From the NCBI GenBank assembly GCA_009785335.1, contig WQWM01000015.1:1-52249 (forward strand): 52,249 bases of DNA. Reading direction: 5' to 3'. The translations under genes and the position numbers were made by a program. The DNA comes from Oscillospiraceae bacterium (lineage in GTDB: Bacteria > Bacillota > Clostridia > Oscillospirales > Acutalibacteraceae). This document shows positions 45,731 through 52,249 of this stretch, piece after piece. Every line of letters starts with the position of its first letter. Within the stretch, counting starts at the first letter, position 1. Below the pieces are notes generated by a model. That model made no database searches, was not told the DNA's origin, and worked only from the letters and a program-made list of their open reading frames with translations.

Positions 45731-46933
45731 ATGGCGAGAAAAAAAGACAAGCCTTTGGACGAAGGCAAATGGGCCAGAGGCGCAACACGTCCGCTGCGCA
45801 AGGCCTATGATGGGCTGATGGGCGGGTTGGCGCGCAGCAGTGTGGATGGCGGTTTTGGCAGCGAACAAGCCGTGTGGGCAGGCGAAACCCGCATGCCGGC
45901 TGCGCAGGCTGCGTTGTATCGCGGGCTGCGTGAATCGGTGCCGATTATCGATGCGGCAATCATGCGGCTGGTACGACTGGTGGGCGGTTTCACGGTGACT
46001 TGCGAGGACGAAGCCGTGCAGCAGCGGCTCAACGACACCTTGGAGATGATCAGCGTGGGCGGCACACAACGCGGCATTGCGGCGTTTATCAGCAGCTATT
46101 TTGAGCAGCTGCTGACCTACGGCACGGCAATCGGTGAGCTGGTGCTGCGCGAAGACGGCGAACCAGCCGCCCTGTGGAATGTGCCGCTTGAAGGCATCAC
46201 GTTTCGGCGGGCAAAAGACGGCATCACCGTGGAAATCTGCACGGGCGAACAGGGCAAGCTGCGCGCCGCGCCGCACCCCGAGCTGCTGTGTTGCAGCGTG
46301 CTTAACCCCGCGCCGGGTGCGCTCACGGGCAATTCGCTGCTGAAAGGGCTGCCGTTTGTGGCCGGTGTGCTGCTGCAAATTATGGACACCATTGGGCTGA
46401 ACTGGGAGCGCTTGGGCAACGTGCGTTTTGCGGTGACTTATCATCCCGGCAACGACCCAACCGAACAAGCACGAGCGGGCGAACGCACGAAAATCATCGC
46501 AGAGGAATGGGAAAAAGCCATGCGTGAGGGCGCGGCCGTGCGAGATTTCATTGCCGCGGGGGATGTGCGCATTTCGGTCATCGGCGGTGATGTGCCGCTG
46601 CCCGACAGCCAAACGCCCGTGCGACAACTGCTGGAGCAAGTGGTGGCGAAAACCGGGCTGCCGCCGTTTTTGCTGGGGCTAACGTGGAGTTCTACCGAGC
46701 GCATGAGCAGCGTGCAGGCAGACCTGCTCACCAGCGAACTGGAAAGTTATCGTCGCACATTGACGCCGGTGATTGTGCAGTTGTGTAAGACGATTCTGCG
46801 GCTGTGGGGCGAAAGCGCGCACTGCACCTTAGCGTGGAATGACATCACCCTAGCGGATGAAATTGACCTTTCACGCGCACGGCTGGCGCGGGCGCAGGCG
46901 GCGCGCATTGAGGCTGAGGTTGCGGGGGAGTAG
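45731..46933 (+). CDS. Phage portal protein
   Basis: A 400-residue protein that fits HK97/SPP1-type portals: an N-terminal basic region (MARKKDKPLDEGK), a central fold with PIIDAAIMRLVRLVGGF, YGTAIGELVL, the long stem/crown helices (LLKGLPFVAGVLLQIMDTIGL, approximately residues 200-220) and the clip-wing end ERMSSVQADLLTSELESYRR. It forms the 12-subunit channel for DNA packaging and binds the large terminase. Start is ATG at 45731 with AGGAGG 5 bases before; the earlier ATG is inside the hairpin. Confidence 0.9.
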   Translation: MARKKDKPLDEGKWARGATRPLRKAYDGLMGGLARSSVDGGFGSEQAVWAGETRMPAAQAALYRGLRESVPIIDAAIMRLVRLVGGFTVTCEDEAVQQRLNDTLEMISVGGTQRGIAAFISSYFEQLLTYGTAIGELVLREDGEPAALWNVPLEGITFRRAKDGITVEICTGEQGKLRAAPHPELLCCSVLNPAPGALTGNSLLKGLPFVAGVLLQIMDTIGLNWERLGNVRFAVTYHPGNDPTEQARAGERTKIIAEEWEKAMREGAAVRDFIAAGDVRISVIGGDVPLPDSQTPVRQLLEQVVAKTGLPPFLLGLTWSSTERMSSVQADLLTSELESYRRTLTPVIVQLCKTILRLWGESAHCTLAWNDITLADEIDLSRARLARAQAARIEAEVAGE

Positions 46934-46946
46934 CTTGCTTGCGGAC

Positions 46947-47390
46947 GCGAAGTTTTTGCTACTTTTTTTGGAAAAAAGTAGCGCAAAAAAACTGACCTTG
47001 GCAAATATACGCCCTATAAAATCTATCACGAAGCGCGCGCCCAAATGCAGTGCCCGATAATAGGATACAGCGAAGCGACCTAACGCGAAGTTTTTGCTAC
47101 TTTTTTTGGAAAAAAGTAGCGCAAGAAAACTGACCTTGGCAAATATACGCCCTATAAAATTTATCACGAAGCGCGAGCCAAAATGCAGCCCCATAATAGG
47201 ACACAGCGAAGCGACCTAACGCGAAGTTTTTGCTACTTTTTTTGGAAAAAAAGTAGCGCAAAAAAACTGACCTTGGCAAATATACGTCCTATAAAATTTA
47301 TCACGAAGCGCGAGCCAAAATGCAGTGCCCATAATAGGACACAGCGAAGCGACTAAAGTTTTTTGTGCTACTTTTTTTCAAAAAAGTAGC
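46947..47390. repeat. Tandem array of a 136-138-base R3-derived unit (three copies)
   Basis: No gene. Units start at 46947, 47085 and 47221, each GCGAAGTTTTTGCTACTTTT, a TTGG-loop hairpin with AAAAAGTAGC, ACTGACCTTGGCAAATATAC, TATAAAAT and a CACAGCGAAGCGAC-like core. The last copy ends in GCTACTTTTTTTCAAAAAAGTAGC (47367-47390), 16 bases before the protease start. Confidence 0.88.
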
Positions 47391-47406
47391 AAGAGAGGAG
47401 AATAAC

Positions 47407-48273
47407 ATGGACATGTTGAAATCAGGCAAACAGGCAACACAGGCGGTGGGCACACCCACCGCAGAAGACTTGGCACTCATCCACAAGCACACACGCAAAA
47501 ACTTGCCGGCAGATGAACTTTATGTATTCAATGTCACATTGTGTGACAACCGTGTGGACCGCGACGGCGAGCGGTTTACTACGCAGTGCCTGCACGCCCT
47601 TGCGCCGATGTTCGTGGGCAAAACCGGCATGTTTGATCACAGCGGCAAAAGCGGCGACCAAACCATGCGTATCTACGACACCTTTGTGGAGGAGCAGGGG
47701 GATTACACCGCGCTTTGCGCCAAGGTGTATTTGCCGCGCAACGCCGACAATGCCGCGCTGATTGCCGACATCGATGCGGGCATCAAAAAAGAAGTGAGCG
47801 TGGCCTGTGCGGTGCAGAAAATCACATGCAGCGTGTGCGGCAAGGGCATGCGCGAGTGCACGCACAAACGCGGGCAGAGTTATGGCGGCGCAGCCTGCCA
47901 TGCCGTGTTGGACGAGCCCACAGATGCTTATGAATTTTCTTTTGTGGCGGTGCCCGCACAACCAGCTGCGGGCGTGCGCAAAAAAGCCGCCAAACGTGAG
48001 ACTGCATTCATCGCTGAGCTGGAGAAGCTTGCGGAAGACGGTCGGGTCTATCGTGCAGAACTGCTGGAGAAAACATTGCGTGCGGGCACAGCAGCCATGC
48101 CGGAAATGGATCGGGCACTGCTAGCAGCGATGGTGCAGGCACTGCCCACGCAACAGCTGAAGATGGCTTGTGATACACTGCGGGCAAAGGCCAAAGCAGC
48201 ACTGCCGTTGTGCGGCCAGCTGGTGAATCGCGAGCGTGCGGATTGCGGAGATAATGAAGGGTTTCGGGTTTAG
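47407..48273 (+). CDS. Phage prohead protease-like head maturation protein
   Basis: A 288-residue protein between portal and capsid genes, where HK97-type phages keep the protease. The N-terminal half has VFNVTLCDNRVDRDGERFT and GKTGMFDHSGKSGDQ, and the centre holds the typical CSVCGKGMRECTHKRGQ and AYEFSFVAVPAQPAAGV segment with two CxxC-like pairs. The C-terminal region (approximately residues 220-288) is helical. It most likely cleaves the capsid delta domain; the catalytic residues are not identified with certainty. ATG with GAGGAG 7 bases upstream. Confidence 0.75.
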   Translation: MDMLKSGKQATQAVGTPTAEDLALIHKHTRKNLPADELYVFNVTLCDNRVDRDGERFTTQCLHALAPMFVGKTGMFDHSGKSGDQTMRIYDTFVEEQGDYTALCAKVYLPRNADNAALIADIDAGIKKEVSVACAVQKITCSVCGKGMRECTHKRGQSYGGAACHAVLDEPTDAYEFSFVAVPAQPAAGVRKKAAKRETAFIAELEKLAEDGRVYRAELLEKTLRAGTAAMPEMDRALLAAMVQALPTQQLKMACDTLRAKAKAALPLCGQLVNRERADCGDNEGFRV

Positions 48274-48284
48274 AAGGCGCCTCC

Positions 48285-48618
48285 CTCACCCGACCCGAGG
48301 TCGGGAGCTCCCTCCAGAGGAGAGGAGCTGGGGCTTGCTTTTTCAACTCACATAAACAATCCCCCGCGAAGCGCAAGTCTAAACGCAGTGTCTTGGATAG
48401 GGCACAGCGAAGCGACGAAAAAGTTTTTTGGTTCTTTTTTACGCAACCCCCACCTGCACGTCTACGACGCGCTTTCCTCCCCCCAAGGGGGAGGCCTTGG
48501 CAACACCTACACATGCCTATAAAAATCAATCGCGAAGCGCAAGTCTAAACGCAGTGCCTTGGATAGGGCACAGCGAAGCGACGAAAAAGTTTTTTGGTTC
48601 TTTTTTTCAAAAAAGAAC
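48285..48618. repeat. Composite R2/R3 repeat block upstream of the capsid gene
   Basis: No gene. It contains CCTCACCCGACCCGAGGTCG-type and CTCCAGAGGAGAGGAGCTG units (also at 52050), two CGCGAAGCGCAAGTCTAAACGCAG copies, two CACAGCGAAGCGACG cores and the hairpin GTTCTTTTTTTCAAAAAAGAAC (48597-48618). Confidence 0.85.
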
Positions 48619-48648
48619 AAGAAATAAATCAAAAGGAGAAATAACACT

Positions 48649-49638
48649 ATGGCATTCGACAACATCAAACTGGACAAAGGGCTTTATTGCGTGGGCAAGA
48701 GCTTCACGCAGGCACTGGAGGAACTGGACCCCAGCGAAAACTACCACGGCACAGCATTGGAAGGCTTGGATTCTTATGAACGCCAACTGAAGCGCTTTGG
48801 CATTCGTGTGAGCGGTGCAAGCAGCGATCGTGTGGAAAAATTCTTCCAAAACGCGAACACAGCCACGCTTTTCCCTGAATTTGTTTCGCGCACGGTGAAA
48901 AAAGGCCTGACTGAATCTAGCCAGCTGGAACACATTGTGGCGGCAACCACGCAAATTGACGGCAATGACTACCGCAGTGTGCGTGTGGCGGGTGACGGCG
49001 CAATGATTACCGCAGAAGGCGAAGAAATGGCATCGACCACCATGCGCAGCAAAGAGGACCTGGTGGACATGAACAAGTTTGGCAGCGTGCTCAACGTGAC
49101 CTATGAAACACTGCGCCTGCACCGCATTGAACTGCTTGCGGTGATGCTGCGCAAAATCGGTGTGAGTTTTGCTTACAACGTGATGGAACGTGCCATTCAA
49201 GCGTTGCTGCATGGTGACGGCTCTGCCGCTGAACAGGCACCCGTGATTAGCCGCGGTGGTGCAACACTGACATATGCTGACTTGGTGGCGTTGTGGGGTT
49301 CGTTCGCAGGTTTCAGGATGGGGGCGATGGTCACCAACCACACCACCGCGCAGGAAATTCTTGCATTGCCCGAACTGCGCGACGGTGCTGCCGGTCTGGA
49401 TTTCCACGGCAGCGGAAATCTGGTGACTCCTCTGGGTGCGGTGCTGGTGGTGAACCCTGCCGTGAGCGGCAACCAAATCATCGGTGTGGACAACCAGAGT
49501 GCACTTGAGATGGTGCAAGCCGGCGGCATCATCACTGACTATGATCGCTTGATCGACCGCCAATTCCATCGCGCGGGCATCAGCACCACGGTGGGCTTTG
49601 CGAAGATCTTCCCGGATGCAGTGCGTGTGCTGGCGTAG
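48649..49638 (+). CDS. HK97-fold phage major capsid protein
   Basis: A 329-residue protein with an N-terminal helical part (residues 1-50, possible delta-domain remnant), then the HK97 pattern: FFQNANTATLFPEFVSRTVK (N-arm to E-loop entry), IVAATTQIDGNDYRSV, the spine helix SVLNVTYETLRLHRIELLAV and an A-domain end GVDNQSALEMVQAGGI. It builds the head shell. ATG with AAAGGAG, following the T-rich hairpin by 30 bases. The frame is intact and long, arguing against simple decay. Confidence 0.88.
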   Translation: MAFDNIKLDKGLYCVGKSFTQALEELDPSENYHGTALEGLDSYERQLKRFGIRVSGASSDRVEKFFQNANTATLFPEFVSRTVKKGLTESSQLEHIVAATTQIDGNDYRSVRVAGDGAMITAEGEEMASTTMRSKEDLVDMNKFGSVLNVTYETLRLHRIELLAVMLRKIGVSFAYNVMERAIQALLHGDGSAAEQAPVISRGGATLTYADLVALWGSFAGFRMGAMVTNHTTAQEILALPELRDGAAGLDFHGSGNLVTPLGAVLVVNPAVSGNQIIGVDNQSALEMVQAGGIITDYDRLIDRQFHRAGISTTVGFAKIFPDAVRVLA

Positions 49639-49652
49639 AGCTGGGAATCTCG

Positions 49653-49730
49653 TGTAGGGGCGGCAACCTGCCGCCCGGGGATTTTCCGGTTATCGTGAAG
49701 ACGAGCGGGCGGCTAATAGCCGCCCCTACA
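49653..49730. repeat. R1 paired-hairpin repeat after the capsid gene
   Basis: TGTAGGGGCGGCA/TGCCGCCCG, spacer, CGGGCGGCTA/TAGCCGCCCCTACA; nearly identical to the copy at 50164. Confidence 0.88.
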
Positions 49731-49757
49731 CAAGGGAAGAGAAAGAGGAGAGATAAC

Positions 49758-50153
49758 ATGAACCAACACACGGTGTTAGGGCAGCTGCGGCTGCTGGTGG
49801 AAATGACCGACAGTGAGGCGCACGAGAGCTTGCCGTTTTGCGCGGCTGCGGCTGAACAACTATTGTTGCAACTAAAGCGAAATGAAGAGGGCGAGTTGCT
49901 CAATCGCACTGACCCGCGTTTGAGCCGCGCGGCGGCATGTGCTGCGCTGGTGATGCTGCTGAATCGCCGCGAAAACAGTGAGGGCGATGGCGTGGAAAGC
50001 TTCAAGGCGGGGGATATTACTGTGAACAAGCGTGGGCAGGCCTCGCGTGATCGCTTGCGCATTGCCATTGCAGAACGTGATGCTGCCATGGCGGATATTA
50101 GCGAGCTGCTGCAGGATAATCGCTGGGGGTTTAAGGCGACAAGGGTGAAGTGA
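49758..50153 (+). CDS. Phage head-tail connector-like protein
   Basis: A 131-residue soluble, mostly helical protein (LGQLRLLVEMTDSEAHESLP, AAAEQLLLQLKRNEEGEL, RAAACAALVMLLNRR) placed directly after the capsid gene, where gp6-like adaptors are coded. The segment FKAGDITVNKRG is reminiscent of the adaptor family. ATG with AGGAGAG upstream; the longer frame enters the R1 repeat. Family assignment is by position and size. Confidence 0.6.
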   Translation: MNQHTVLGQLRLLVEMTDSEAHESLPFCAAAAEQLLLQLKRNEEGELLNRTDPRLSRAAACAALVMLLNRRENSEGDGVESFKAGDITVNKRGQASRDRLRIAIAERDAAMADISELLQDNRWGFKATRVK

Positions 50154-50163
50154 TGTGGGCGCG

Positions 50164-50241
50164 TGTAGGGGCGGCAACCTGCCGCCCGAGGATTTTCCGG
50201 TTATCGTTAAGATGAGCGGGCGGCTAATATCCGCCCCTACA
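50164..50241. repeat. R1 paired-hairpin repeat between two connector genes
   Basis: Near-identical to the copy at 49653, with one change (CTAATAT in place of CTAATAG) that weakens the stem of the right arm. Confidence 0.88.
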
Positions 50242-50267
50242 CAAGGGCAAAGAAAGAGGGAAATAGT

Positions 50268-50618
50268 ATGAACAACATGAACGTAACGCGCGATATTAAG
50301 CACATGATGGAGCGGTTTGGGCTGCAAGTGCGCGTGTGCTTGCCCGACGGCTGGCAAAGCGAAAACTTCGGCGCGTTTATTCAGCCGTTGCGCCACCGCA
50401 ACCGCATGTATCTGGGTGGTATCAACACGCGCATTGGCTTTAATCGTGAGGGGCACTACCTATATCTTGGGCCACCCGAGCACGATTTGACTCAGCTGGG
50501 GCGTGAAGCGTGGATTCAAAGCGGGGACGATAAATTCACCATTGACCGTGCAGAGATGGTGCACTTTGGCAACAAACCCAGCCACATTTGGGCGGTGGTG
50601 CGCAGCATTGTGGAGTGA
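50268..50618 (+). CDS. Phage head-closure or tail adaptor-like protein
   Basis: A 116-residue protein, strand-rich: a helix (DIKHMMERFGLQVRVCLPDG), beta strands (GAFIQPLRHRNRMYLGGINT, YLYLGPPEHDLTQ) and a final WAVVRSIVE. By size and place it is a head-closure (stopper) or similar protein. ATG behind AGAGGGAAATAGT, a weak site. Two methionines compete (MNNMNVTR). Confidence 0.55.
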   Translation: MNNMNVTRDIKHMMERFGLQVRVCLPDGWQSENFGAFIQPLRHRNRMYLGGINTRIGFNREGHYLYLGPPEHDLTQLGREAWIQSGDDKFTIDRAEMVHFGNKPSHIWAVVRSIVE

Positions 50619-51051
50619 TTTAATGCTTAATTCTTAATGCTTAGTGCTTAATGGTTCTTTTTCGCACCCCCTGTCACTGTGGTGAGGGGGATAGGGCTTG
50701 CTTTTTCAACTTATCATAAAAAATTCATCGCGAAGCAGAAGTAAAAGTTTTTTGGTTCTTTATTCGCCCGCCCCCTCAGACACGCCTTTCGGCGTGCCAG
50801 CTCCCCCGCACGCGGTGGAGCCTTTGGCAACACCTACACATCCCATAAAAAACAACTCAATCGCAGTGCCCGGAATAGGACACAGCGAAGCGACTAAAAA
50901 GTTTTTTGTGTGTTAGCAACCCCCACCTGCACGCCTGCAACGTGCTTTCCTCCCCCTGAGGGGGAGGCCTTGGCAACACCTACGCATCCCTATAAAAATC
51001 CATCGCGAAGCGACTAAAGTTTTTTGTGCTACTTTTTTTCAAAAAAGTAGC
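50619..51051. repeat. R3 repeat block upstream of the tail gene
   Basis: No gene. It starts with TTAATGCTTAA-like tandem units (50620-50652), then two R3-type units (GACACGCCTTTCGGCGTG, TTGGCAACACCTACAC, CACAGCGAAGCGAC) and the hairpin GCTACTTTTTTTCAAAAAAGTAGC (51028-51051), 17 bases before the next start. Confidence 0.85.
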
Positions 51052-51068
51052 GAAAAAAGGAGAATAGA

Positions 51069-51908
51069 ATGAACAGTGCAATCAGTGCGCTGCCGGGGGC
51101 GGTTTGCCAATGGCTGAGCGAACAAGATCACCTGGTGGCGATGGGGCTGGAGTTTTTAACGGAATTTCCGGCACGAAACAAAGCCGTGCCGTTGCGCCGC
51201 CCGATTGTGGCGGTGGGCATGAGTTCGGTGAACATTACCGACAAGTTTGAGGAAAACGACAATGGCGTGCTGGAACGTCAGGAATATTGCCGCACGGCTA
51301 GCCTGCGTCTGCGGCTGGATATTCACGTGCCGTTTAGCGAAGGTGGCGAACGCTGCCATGAAATTTTTACCCGCGTGCTGGACGTGATGACATTTTCCAG
51401 CGACTTGGAGATTCGCGCCAGCGGCTGCCGGGAAATTCGCAGCCAGCGCGACACCGATGCCTTTGTGCTGGAATCCTGGGCAGATGTGCACGCGCAATTT
51501 TGCCCGGCCGAAAGCACAGGCATTGACTTCAAGTCGTTCATGTACAAAGAGCTGCTGTGCGGCAGTCACATTAACAACCGCGCCCTGCATTTGGATGAAG
51601 CTGATCGCGCGTGGATGGATAATCCCACCCGCACGGGCACCTATCTGGGCAATGGCGCAACCAGCCGAGTAATCAACCTGGGGTTTCGCCCGAGGGCTGT
51701 GTTTGCTAGCAGCATTGAGTCTGCGGCGGTGCAGGTGAATACGCTGCAATCGTGGTTTGGTTTTGCGGCGGGCAACTTTGGCAGCATGGGCGTGGAGATT
51801 TCGGCCAGCGGGTTTTTGGTGCGCAGCGGCGGGGGCTTCGCGAGCGGCAACATGATTCCGTCGATGAACGAGGACGGGCGGATGTATATGTATTTGGCGT
51901 TTGCGTAG
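51069..51908 (+). CDS. Phage tail-completion-like protein with a C-terminal beta domain
   Basis: A 279-residue protein. The N-terminal 150 residues (LTEFPARNKAVPLRRPIVAVG, SLRLRLDIHVPFSEGGERCHE) look like tail-terminator or minor tail proteins. The C-terminal part (residues 185-279) opens with TGTYLGNGATSRVINLGFRP, a pattern I associate with beta domains of phage tail and fibre proteins. ATG with AAAGGAG. Function by position only. Confidence 0.55.
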   Translation: MNSAISALPGAVCQWLSEQDHLVAMGLEFLTEFPARNKAVPLRRPIVAVGMSSVNITDKFEENDNGVLERQEYCRTASLRLRLDIHVPFSEGGERCHEIFTRVLDVMTFSSDLEIRASGCREIRSQRDTDAFVLESWADVHAQFCPAESTGIDFKSFMYKELLCGSHINNRALHLDEADRAWMDNPTRTGTYLGNGATSRVINLGFRPRAVFASSIESAAVQVNTLQSWFGFAAGNFGSMGVEISASGFLVRSGGGFASGNMIPSMNEDGRMYMYLAFA

Positions 51909-51919
51909 CATCCCTACCC

Positions 51920-52249
51920 CCACCGTCACGCTAACGCGCGCCACCTCTCCCAATGACCCACCCCAAAAATGCAAGCATTTCCGGGGACCCTGGCAGAGAG
52001 GAATTGGGGCTTAGGCGGATAACGATAGCGGAATTATCGCTCCGCGAGCCTCCCTCACCCGCCCCGAGGCCGGGAGCTCCCTCCAGAGGAGAGGAGCTGA
52101 GGCTTGCTTTTTCAACTTGTTATAAAAAATTCACAGCGAAGCGACGAAAAGTTTTTTGGTTCTTTATTCGCCCGCCCCCTCAGACACGCCTTTCGGCGTG
52201 CCAGCTCCCCCGCACGCGGTGGAGCCTTTGGCAACACCTACACATCCCA
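51920..52249. repeat. Composite repeat block at the window end
   Basis: CCTCACCCGCCCCGAGGCCG-type unit (from 52050), CTCCAGAGGAGAGGAGCTG, GCGAAGCGACGAAAAG and CAGACACGCCTTTCGGCGTG units as in the other blocks. It runs off the window; no gene seen. Confidence 0.8.

Noticed and set aside
46947-47390. Possible CRISPR array in the tandem repeats
   Set aside because: Units are 136-138 bases and nearly identical throughout, with no unique spacers and no cas genes.

Overview
This window looks like a chromosomal piece of an uncultured, moderately GC-rich low-copy Firmicute of the class Clostridia (Oscillospirales-like). The basis is the rimP-nusA-ylxR-ylxQ-infB-rbfA-nrnA-truB order, strong sigma-A promoters (TTGACA-17-TATAAT) with GGAGG ribosome binding sites, a PdaA-type deacetylase, Clostridial small proteins and a PBSX/HK97-type phage head module. 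Species cannot be fixed from the sequence alone.

Layout. 1-7.0 kb (+): an unusual metabolic cluster with two SCP2-like proteins flanking a class III aminotransferase, a class C beta-lactamase-fold hydrolase, a small Sm-like protein and a split transketolase, with a ParE/RelE-type toxin-antitoxin pair inserted. 7.0-15.4 kb (-): the nusA-infB translation operon, with a class II Fic gene set exactly between infB and rbfA. 15.4-20.4 kb: two XRE regulators, a GNAT enzyme, ksgA with an apparently leaderless promoter, a first type I toxin/antisense-RNA module and a PRK06851-like protein that has lost both P-loops. 20.4-25.1 kb: tmRNA (minus strand), small membrane proteins, a DUF4160/DUF2442 pair, two tandem zinc-ribbon/SH3 paralogues and a second type I module. 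25.1-32.2 kb (+): a NatAB-like ABC exporter with a family 5 solute-binding lipoprotein, a glycosyltransferase-like gene, recG and a third type I module. 32.4-43.4 kb (-): NahK-like sugar kinase, a DUF5696-like lipoprotein, a Gfo/Idh oxidoreductase, thiN, a coiled-coil/proline-rich protein, pdaA, two CAP-domain proteins, tsaD and an LMW-phosphatase/RimI fusion. 43.5 kb to the end (+): phage small and large terminase, portal, protease, major capsid and connector/tail genes, each separated by host-type intergenic repeats.

Two themes tie the window together. First, at least four families of short interspersed repeats occupy nearly every intergenic space and also enter genes. R1 is a paired hairpin with TGTAGGGGCG ends. 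R2 carries TCCGTGGAGGGGTGG. R3 carries CACAGCGAAGCGAC, often followed by a T-rich hairpin such as GTTCTTTTTTTC/GAAC. R4 is a tandem TTGACAATTG-like minisatellite. They supply internal residues, C-terminal tails, stop codons or a signal-peptide n-region in truB, ylxR, ylxQ, recG, tsaD, thiN, pdaA and the solute-binding lipoprotein, much like the Rickettsia palindromic elements. Second, there are three copies of one type I toxin-antitoxin architecture: a small hydrophobic peptide whose stop codon runs into a hairpin shared with a convergent antisense RNA driven by its own consensus promoter.

The phage module is intact at the level of long reading frames, but its genes are spaced by repeats, its small terminase lacks a DNA-binding N-terminus and its large terminase has no canonical start codon next to its ribosome binding site. 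That fits a domesticated or gene-transfer-agent-like element, or a slowly decaying prophage; the sequence alone does not decide.
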